Assembly: GCA_025210575.1 (NCBI GenBank)
Contig: JAOARK010000088.1
Location: forward strand, 1 to 7,305
Source of the DNA: Schleiferiaceae bacterium
GTDB lineage: Bacteria; Bacteroidota; Bacteroidia; Flavobacteriales; Schleiferiaceae
Direction: 5' to 3'
DNA length: 7,305 nucleotides
Position numbers and translations under genes: made by a program. Below are positions 6,009 through 7,305 of this stretch, in pieces. The notes beneath the pieces are model-generated. The model was not told the origin of the DNA. It searched no databases and saw only the letters and a program-made list of their open reading frames with translations. Within the stretch, counting starts at the first letter, position 1. Every line of letters starts with the position of its first letter.

Positions 6009-6572
6009 TTAAACTGTCATTATCTCTTTTTCCTTGTGTTCAAGGTGGTCGTCAATTTGTTTGATGTAAGAATTGGTTAAATTTTGAATTTCTTCTTCAT
6101 TGTCTTTTACCAAATCTTCAGAAAGGCCATCGTTTCCTAATTTCTTGATCTCATCATTGGCTTCTTTTCTTGCGTTACGAATTCCAATTCTTGATTCCTC
6201 TGCTTCATGACGCGCCATTTTAACAAGGTCTCTTCTTCTTTCTTCGGTTAAAGGTGGTACATTAATGATCACCATTTCACCGTTGTTGCTTGGGTTAAAG
6301 CCAAGTCCTGAATTTAAGATTGCTTTTTCAATCTCAGGAATCATCCCTTTTTCCCAAGGTTGAACAGTTATGGTGCGCGCATCAGGGGTATTAATATTCG
6401 ATACCTGACTCAAAGGTGAGTTACTTCCGTAATATTCTACTCTAACACTTTCAAGCATTTCAGGATTAGCACGTCCTGCTCTAATTTTAATTAAGGCATG
6501 CTCTAGGTGGTCTATAGTTTTGGTCATATGCTCTTTGGCAGAGTCGAGTATAAATTCAATTTCTTCTTCCAT
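6009..6572 (-). CDS. frr: Ribosome recycling factor
   Basis: A 187-residue RRF that, with elongation factor G, splits post-termination ribosomes in the cytoplasm. Recognisable conserved blocks, numbered from the chosen start, are IRAGRANPEML (30-40), VEYYGS (45-50) with PLSQVSNINTPDART after it, VQPWEKG (71-77), NVPPLTEERRRDLVK (104-118) and the basic RNARKEANDEIKK stretch in the C-terminal three-helix bundle. The ATG at 6572 is chosen: it gives MEEEIEFILDSAK, matching the family, and a length very close to the usual 185 residues. The frame extends seven codons further to a TTG at 6593, but that would lengthen the protein beyond the norm. The leader before the ATG is A-rich (ACAAAAAAGTT) with no Shine-Dalgarno, as is usual in Bacteroidota. 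It lies 43 bases downstream of pyrH and is likely co-transcribed with it. Confidence 0.97.
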   Translation of the reverse strand: MEEEIEFILDSAKEHMTKTIDHLEHALIKIRAGRANPEMLESVRVEYYGSNSPLSQVSNINTPDARTITVQPWEKGMIPEIEKAILNSGLGFNPSNNGEMVIINVPPLTEERRRDLVKMARHEAEESRIGIRNARKEANDEIKKLGNDGLSEDLVKDNEEEIQNLTNSYIKQIDDHLEHKEKEIMTV

Positions 6573-6615
6573 AACTTTTTTGTTTAGGCGCAATAGCCGT
6601 GCTAAAATAGAATTT

Positions 6616-7305
6616 CTAAATTTTCACCAATGTACCAATGGTCTCACCGGTTACAACTTTCTTCAGGTTTCCTGTTTTGTTCATGTCAAAAACAACAATT
6701 GGTATATTGTTTTCTTTACTTAAAGTAAAGGCGGTCATGTCCATTACATTCAATCCTTTTTCGTAAACCTCTTCAAAAGAAATAGTCTCGTACTTTGTAG
6801 CCGAAGCATCTTTTTCAGGATCGGCTGTATAAATACCATCTACGCGAGTACCTTTTAGAATAACATCCGCATTTATTTCTACCGCTCTTAAAGTAGCCGC
6901 TGTATCAGTAGTGAAATAAGGGTTTCCTGTACCTCCACCAAAGATTACTACACGTCCTTTTTCCAGGTGACGTGTTGCACGTCTTCTAATAAAGGGTTCT
7001 GCGATCTTATCCATCTCTATGGCGCTCTGTAAACGAGTGTAAACACCTTCTTCTTCTAAAGCTCCTTGTAACGCAAGTCCGTTAATAACCGTTGCTAACA
7101 TTCCCATGTGGTCTGCTTGTACACGATCCATTCCCTGGCTTGCACCAGATAATCCTCTAAAAATGTTACCGCCACCAATAACGATACCTACTTCAACACC
7201 TGCTTCAACAATTTCTTTGATGTCTTGAGCATAAGCTTTTAGTTGATCACCAGAGATTCCAAATTCTTGAGTCCCCATCAAAGACTCTCCACTCAATTTG
7301 AGTAA
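6616..7305 (-). CDS. pyrH: UMP kinase, N-terminus cut by window edge
   Basis: Bacterial uridylate kinase, an amino-acid-kinase-fold hexamer that phosphorylates UMP to UDP with ATP for pyrimidine nucleotide synthesis. The frame is open to the right edge, reading LLKLSGESL at the start. This is the usual first strand and glycine loop of PyrH, normally preceded by only a few residues, so roughly five to ten residues are missing. The TTG at 7296 within this motif is not a start. Other marks are GGGNIFRG (bases 7153-7176), the DHMGMLATVINGLAL helix, FGGGTGNPYFTTDT (bases 6901-6942), the KGTRVDGIYTADP nucleotide-binding segment, and a C-terminal MDMTAF and GTLVKI end. The stop is TAG at 6616-6618. 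Pairing with frr directly downstream is the common bacterial arrangement. Confidence 0.97.
   Translation of the reverse strand, partial: LLKLSGESLMGTQEFGISGDQLKAYAQDIKEIVEAGVEVGIVIGGGNIFRGLSGASQGMDRVQADHMGMLATVINGLALQGALEEEGVYTRLQSAIEMDKIAEPFIRRRATRHLEKGRVVIFGGGTGNPYFTTDTAATLRAVEINADVILKGTRVDGIYTADPEKDASATKYETISFEEVYEKGLNVMDMTAFTLSKENNIPIVVFDMNKTGNLKKVVTGETIGTLVKI

Noticed and set aside
6573..6593. Extension of frr to an upstream TTG at 6593
   Set aside because: It adds seven residues absent from the usual family N-terminus; the ATG at 6572 gives a normal start and length.
6520..6723. + strand open frame of 67 codons across frr and pyrH
   Set aside because: It is antisense to two certain genes and their spacer, with no domain or start signal of its own.
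7294..7296. TTG at 7296 as the pyrH start
   Set aside because: It falls inside the conserved LLKLSGESL segment and the frame stays open to the window edge, so it is an internal Leu codon.

Overview
The window looks like a chromosomal segment from a member of the Bacteroidota, probably of the Flavobacteriales/Cytophagales kind. This is inferred from four things: low GC, A-rich leaders with no usable Shine-Dalgarno sequence before most starts, a ribosome recycling factor and UMP kinase of Bacteroidota type, and an M1 metallopeptidase of the GGMEYP type common in that phylum. No species can be named from the sequence. I see no mobile element, tRNA, rRNA or CRISPR array. The region is densely coding, with no gene-free stretch above 100 bases.

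Layout, left to right: (1) the C-terminal 528 codons of an M1-family zinc aminopeptidase (+ strand, cut by the left edge), followed by a long hairpin terminator in a 92-base gap. (2) A tight run of six + strand genes (1680-5971): a TPR / coiled-coil / C-terminally anchored membrane protein, an isochorismatase-fold cysteine hydrolase, and four consecutive small five-helix membrane proteins of the Yip1 type. Their junctions are 1-base, 14-base and 4-base overlaps, then gaps of 2 and 7 bases, so they almost certainly form one translationally coupled operon. (3) A compact hairpin at 5980-6002 that serves as the terminator of the opposing operon and marks the convergent junction. (4) On the - strand, pyrH (UMP kinase, cut by the right edge) followed by frr (ribosome recycling factor), the widely conserved pyrH-frr pair.

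How the genes fit together: pyrH-frr is housekeeping (pyrimidine nucleotide supply and ribosome recycling) and unrelated to the facing operon. The six-gene operon is the unusual part. The four Yip1-like paralogues are diverged in sequence but keep one plan: an acidic N-terminus, a short amphipathic stretch with a conserved proline, five hydrophobic segments, and a conserved proline in the third. They are linked to an extracytoplasmic TPR protein and a soluble hydrolase. This could be a multi-subunit membrane assembly of unknown function. The sequence supports co-expression and common ancestry, but not a specific biochemical role.

Start sites deserve care. The frr frame can be extended to a TTG, but the ATG at 6572 fits the family. 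The pyrH frame runs off the right edge, so its TTG at 7296 is internal. The cysteine hydrolase uses GTG, and the second Yip1-like gene appears to use TTG within a TTGA start/stop overlap.
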